Origin: Artemia franciscana
Taxonomy: Eukaryota; Arthropoda; Branchiopoda; Anostraca; Artemiidae
DNA: 64,000 bases
Direction of reading: 5' to 3'
NCBI RefSeq assembly: GCF_032884065.1
Contig: NC_088871.1
Span: 16,674,472 to 16,738,471 of the forward strand
Below the pieces are notes generated by a model. That model was given only the letters and a program-made list of their open reading frames with translations. It did not search any database and was not told where the DNA came from. A program made the translations under genes and the position numbers. Below, in pieces: positions 60,036 to 64,000 of the stretch (position 1 is its first letter; every line of letters begins with the position of its first letter).

Positions 60036-62940
60036 TTGTTTAATATGACTCAACTTTTCTTAAAAAGAAATTTTTTTCGAAAATGTTTTTTTTAATTATT
60101 CGCCGCATAAATTTGATTCTTTTGGTGTATTTATTGTTATCAAACTTCCTTTTTTCAGAGTTTCAGTTAATAGCGCGAGTCATTCCTTACTTACAGTTCG
60201 TTACCACGCATTATTTGACGATGCATGCATTTTACTTAAAAATGGCTATTTTGTAGTTGAAGGAAGGGATTCAAAGGCATAAAGCATAATCTTGTGCATA
60301 GTTCACCTGTGATATTCCCAAAAGTTGCATGGTACACGGCTAATATTTCAAAGAAGAACAGAAAACCTACAAATACGCTTTGAGGTTTTCGATTGGTTAT
60401 TAGCGACGAGTTCATTGTACAATAAAGTTATTTTTAGAGCTCTGAGCTACAATGAAAAAATTTGCAATCAAAACCCCTAGTTTTGAACCAATTTAGTAGA
60501 AACTCGGAACTGCTAAATATCTTGAGAACCAAAAAAACGAGACAACCGCTAGAATTAATATCTCGAGCGTACTGAATTTAGGCTGGCGCGCTAGAAATAC
60601 CCGTTTAAGAACATATTTAACATAACACCCTTGGAATACCAATAACATTGCTTTCTGACTGTATTTGCGTGTTTTATGTTTTAACAATGAAAAATCCACA
60701 ACGGCTACAGGTTGGGAAGCTGGAAAGCTTGGTTAAGCACATTTCAACATCAATCCTAAAACACACAAAAGTCAATTACCACTTTGTAAAAGCACACTGA
60801 AATCGTACAGTCCCTAAAAAGGATATTGATGAAAATACTATATGCCAATTTAGGGGGTTAATTGACTTCCAGTGCTCAGTTATGCCAAAATTGTTATTTC
60901 AATATGTTTCTATAAGAATTTCTACTCTAAGAATCCATATTGAGAAATCTGGTTAAATGACCCCTGAACTGCCCCAATAAGCCTAAAAGGCGTATTTCAG
61001 GACATTTACATTAAAAATTTCGATACGAATTTATTTTCAGAAATAAGATTAGTAAATTTCCGAAAAGTCCTCCAAAGTCTAAAATGTATTTCACCGAAGA
61101 CCTTTGATTTCCACAATGTAAATTTGTACAAATTTTATGACACAGCCACTCCAAACATATCATACATGGTTAACGAATTGTGGATAGTTTCCAACTGTTA
61201 ATTTTCATTTATTCATTTTGTTGATCAGGAACAAAATCCTTACTCCGTGACACTGAAAAAAAACCAACTAAAACATACATATGGAAGACCCTTTCATATT
61301 ATAGACTCCAGAATTATAATACAGACTCGCAGCTGGGTCAATTTTTAGTCATGATGATACACGCTTTTTAAACTAATTTCTGTCTATTTCAGTTTTCTAC
61401 TTCTATCGTATAAACGTGCCAAGAAAATTAGGGAAAACCCAGTTTCAATAATAAATTCTTCTTATCCTGAACTGTGACTCGGGCTTACTAATATTTAAAT
61501 GTATTTATATCTTATTATGCTGCAGGAAAGGATACAGAATTGATGTTCGGATGGGGCATCAACGAAACTTGGGCACCCTCATTGCTATTTTTCGCCCATC
61601 CCAAAAATATAAGTGTCCCAAAAATCACCCACTCTTTCGCCTTTAATATAGAAAGGTAGTATAACGTTTATTATAGTTCGTTTAAATACTATAGGTTGTA
61701 CACAATGCAAGAAGAGTTCGTTTGGCTTGTACAATATTATACCACAAAGAGGAGGAAGACCATAATAAGTAACATTTTATGAGCGAAGGATGAAAGATTG
61801 TCAAAGATTGTTCTTTTTACCCATCCATCTGGGTTCAAAGGAGGTGGGAAGGGGGTAAACTTTAACCCCTCCTCCATTTAAATTTATTCAAAGATTTACT
61901 GTCTACCCGGGAAAGAGTAAGCTTTGAATGGATTAGGGTGGAGAAGTATGCGCAGCTATGTTGGCATCAGGTGGATCAATACTACAGTGAGTTTTTAGTA
62001 GTAGTAGTAGTTAAATACAACACATTTATTTACTAACCATAACGATAAAAAACGTACTAGCTTTTTAAAATTTGAATTTTTGGAAATAATTTTCGTAATT
62101 TGCCAAGAGCTGCTTCATGAACTACAGCTTGCATTATTGCCATCTGAGGATCCAATTTGTCCTGGAAGACTCGTGTGATAGCGCATTCCTTGTTTAACCA
62201 TCTTGAAATAAAGAATAAAGTAAGCCAAGAAAAAATTAAAACAACCTTACACTTAGTTTGATCAAGTTTAGCCTATAATTAGTGATATGCATAAAAACCC
62301 ACGGGTGAACAAAAAAAAGAGAAAAGATTAATCGGAATGTTTTCAGTAGCATGATCTTTGGCGCTGGAATTAATTAAAAAATACTAGATAATACAAAAGT
62401 AGCAAGGTTGCATAGCTCGATGTTCTAGATAATTTGACTCTTCTAGAGCTAGTTGTTCCAAGATTAGTCCATGACCTCCCCGCTCTGAGGCCAAAAAATA
62501 CAATTTCGTGGTATTGAAACTAACATTTGTTTTGGCAATGAGTTGTCTAGGTATTCATGAATAAACGGCGTTAAAATGAACATATCAGTTGAAATAAAAG
62601 AGTTAGTCAAGTCGACACTTTTTCACCCTTGACGACTTTTCCTTTATCTTTTATGGTGTACCCGTTCCTCAATTGTAATATGGAGTAATTTTCACGAAGA
62701 TCACACTTTACTAAAATAATGCAGATTTTCTTATGCAGAGGAATTCCAATGGGCAGATTAAAATTAATAAGTATAGCAATATATGAAATCAGCATAAAAA
62801 GTAGAGATTTTAATGTATATATTGTAAAGAAAATTTGCACCTTTTTTTCCTTTTTTCTTTTAGCTTCAGTGCTATAACTGATCTGAAAATATTTCAGCAG
62901 AATGATCGTTTTGCCATCGGACACGCATATTTATAGTTAA
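60036..62940. other. Intergenic, mostly unassigned
   Basis: It begins with a third partial ~295-bp unit (to 60170). Around 60185-60215 the sequence CATTCCTTACTTACAGTTCGTTACCA is the inverted 5' tip of the hairpin repeat family. Nothing else was recognised. Confidence 0.45.
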
Positions 62941-63520
62941 TTATAATGTCTTTACGTGTACCCATAAATTAAAATTTTTAAGGCAAGCATTCATTTCGTC
63001 TGCAGGTGTCGATCTAGGAATAACAGGTAATGTTTGCCTGAAATCTCCCGCAAGTAATATTAATGTGCTGCCAAAGGGTTTGGAATCAGTCAAGAGCCTC
63101 GAGGGATTTTTTGTGTGCCATTGTGCACTCGTCCCGAACAATAAGTTTGCATTGCTGCAATACTTCACCCATCCCAGATGATTTGGAAATGTTGCACGTG
63201 GGAGTTCCTGTAGACTGCATATTCAGTGGCAATTTCAAAACGGAATGAGCAGTTCTTTCACCAAGCAGCAACGTTGCGGCTATTCCGGACGACGCAAGGG
63301 CCAACGCTATGTAATTTTTGGATCGAATTGATGACGTAAATTGGACATTCCTAATCTGGCCCTTTCTCTTTGAGCCGCAAGCCTGGTTTTGCGTTGCTCT
63401 GGTGTTTCCTCCTGATGTTCCCCTTTTTCCCCTTTTTGGTGACATTGTAGGATAATTATACACGCATTGTTTTTGTAACACAGCAACGCCTTCTCTTTGT
63501 ACTATCTCTATAAGCCGCAA
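62941..63520 (-). pseudogene. Helitron Pif1-like helicase core fragment
   Basis: Minus strand with one frameshift near 63090: SIRSKNYIALALASSGIAAT, LLLGERTAHSVLKLPLN, MGEVLQQCKLIVRDECTMAH (Walker B-type DE), KKSLEALDRLL, LILLAGDFRQTLPVIPRST (motif III) and DEMNACLKNFNLW. This is the Helitron helicase from motif Ia to III. The GGTGKT Walker A expected just upstream is absent. In its place is a basic stretch (PKRGKRGTSGG, TQNQACGSKRKG). Non-functional. Confidence 0.85.
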
Positions 63521-63627
63521 GCCTGGTCTCGCGTCGCGAACATGACGTCATTTATATTTTTTTTTCCTTTTTTAGTTTTTTTTTTATTTTTTATTTGTTT
63601 AGTTTTTTTTTAATTTTAATTTCCAAA

Positions 63628-64000
63628 GAATTTTAATGAAAAACACACCATCACATTCAGCATATCAGAGAACCCTCCTGTAGAAGTTTCAAGCTCCTAT
63701 CTACAAAATTATGGAATTTCGTTTTTTTTTGTCAGAAGACCGATCACGGGTGCGTGTTTATTTCTTTTTCCAGGGGTGATCGTATCGACCCTAGAATGTC
63801 ATGAGTGGGCTCATTCTAAAGGGAATTAAAAGCTCTAGTGCTCCTTTTAAGTGACCAAAAAATTGGAGGGCACCTAGGCCCCCTCCCACGCTCATTTTTT
63901 CCCAAAGTCAACGGACCATAATTTTCGGATAGCCATTTTGTTCAGCATAGTCGAAAAACCCACTAACTATGTCTTTGGGGATGACTTACTCCCTCACAGT
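63628..64000 (+). repeat. Hairpin repeat family, copy cut by window edge
   Basis: Matches the 22352 copy from ACACACCATCACATTCAGCA onward to ATGACTTACTCCCTCACAG. It starts mid-element next to the Helitron fragment. Confidence 0.85.

Overview
This window is nuclear DNA from an intron-rich, AT-rich animal genome. Its two host genes read as arthropod: the ribosomal protein S23 sequence carries the insect/crustacean-type residues ([15 protein letters not shown]). The heavy load of Helitrons, LINEs, SINEs and foldback repeats would fit a crustacean with a large genome. A brine-shrimp-like branchiopod is my guess, from remembered repeat style only. There are no bacterial features, no CRISPR array and no convincing functional tRNA or rRNA gene.

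The backbone is a divergent gene pair. PGM2 (phosphoglucomutase 2 / phosphopentomutase) runs on the minus strand from its start codon at 32411 towards the left edge. Five coding exons are visible (about 319 of roughly 600 residues) and the rest lies beyond position 1. RpS23 runs on the plus strand from 32780 to 48297 in four exons that give exactly 143 codons plus stop. The 368 bp between the two start codons must hold both promoters. The introns are very large (up to 11.7 kb in PGM2 and 9.6 kb in RpS23) and hold nearly all the mobile DNA.

Left to right: 1-1290, unassigned sequence, a 100-base N gap and a Helitron remnant; 1755-1942, PGM2 exon 5; 3360-4020, an antisense RTE-like LINE end; 4567-10200, a nested Helitron cluster with minisatellites, A-rich tracts, helicase fragments, tRNA-like pieces and a possible captured exon; 11271-11530, a SINE with a 16-bp target duplication; 13626-13865, exon 4; 16240-18000, a LINE tail and a ~304-bp tandem array split by a SINE; 18307-18529, exon 3; 18.6-24.0 kb, a hairpin-bearing repeat family; 26.5-28.4 kb, a decayed unknown coding element and a LINE tail; 28539-28795, exon 2; 29.6-32.06 kb, a broken LINE; 32361-32411, exon 1.

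RpS23 intron 1 (32.8-42.4 kb) holds a cluster of foldback elements, antisense LINE debris and two more hairpin repeats. Intron 2 holds a 257-bp tandem duplication. Downstream, 48.7-54.6 kb contains a split segmental duplication, a SINE, a 258-bp hairpin MITE and a ~285-bp satellite-like array. An intact 132-codon ORF of unknown function lies at 54740-55138. The right end holds a SINE with target duplications, another Helitron (58.1-60.0 kb), a Helitron helicase fragment (62.9-63.5 kb) and a truncated hairpin repeat.

The most unusual observations are: a hairpin repeat whose two arms stay matched within each copy while diverging between copies; Helitron copies that share the same disabling lesions and carry clusters of TGACGTCA palindromes; a possible exon captured inside a Helitron; and a SINE inserted into one unit of a tandem array whose sister units preserve the empty site.
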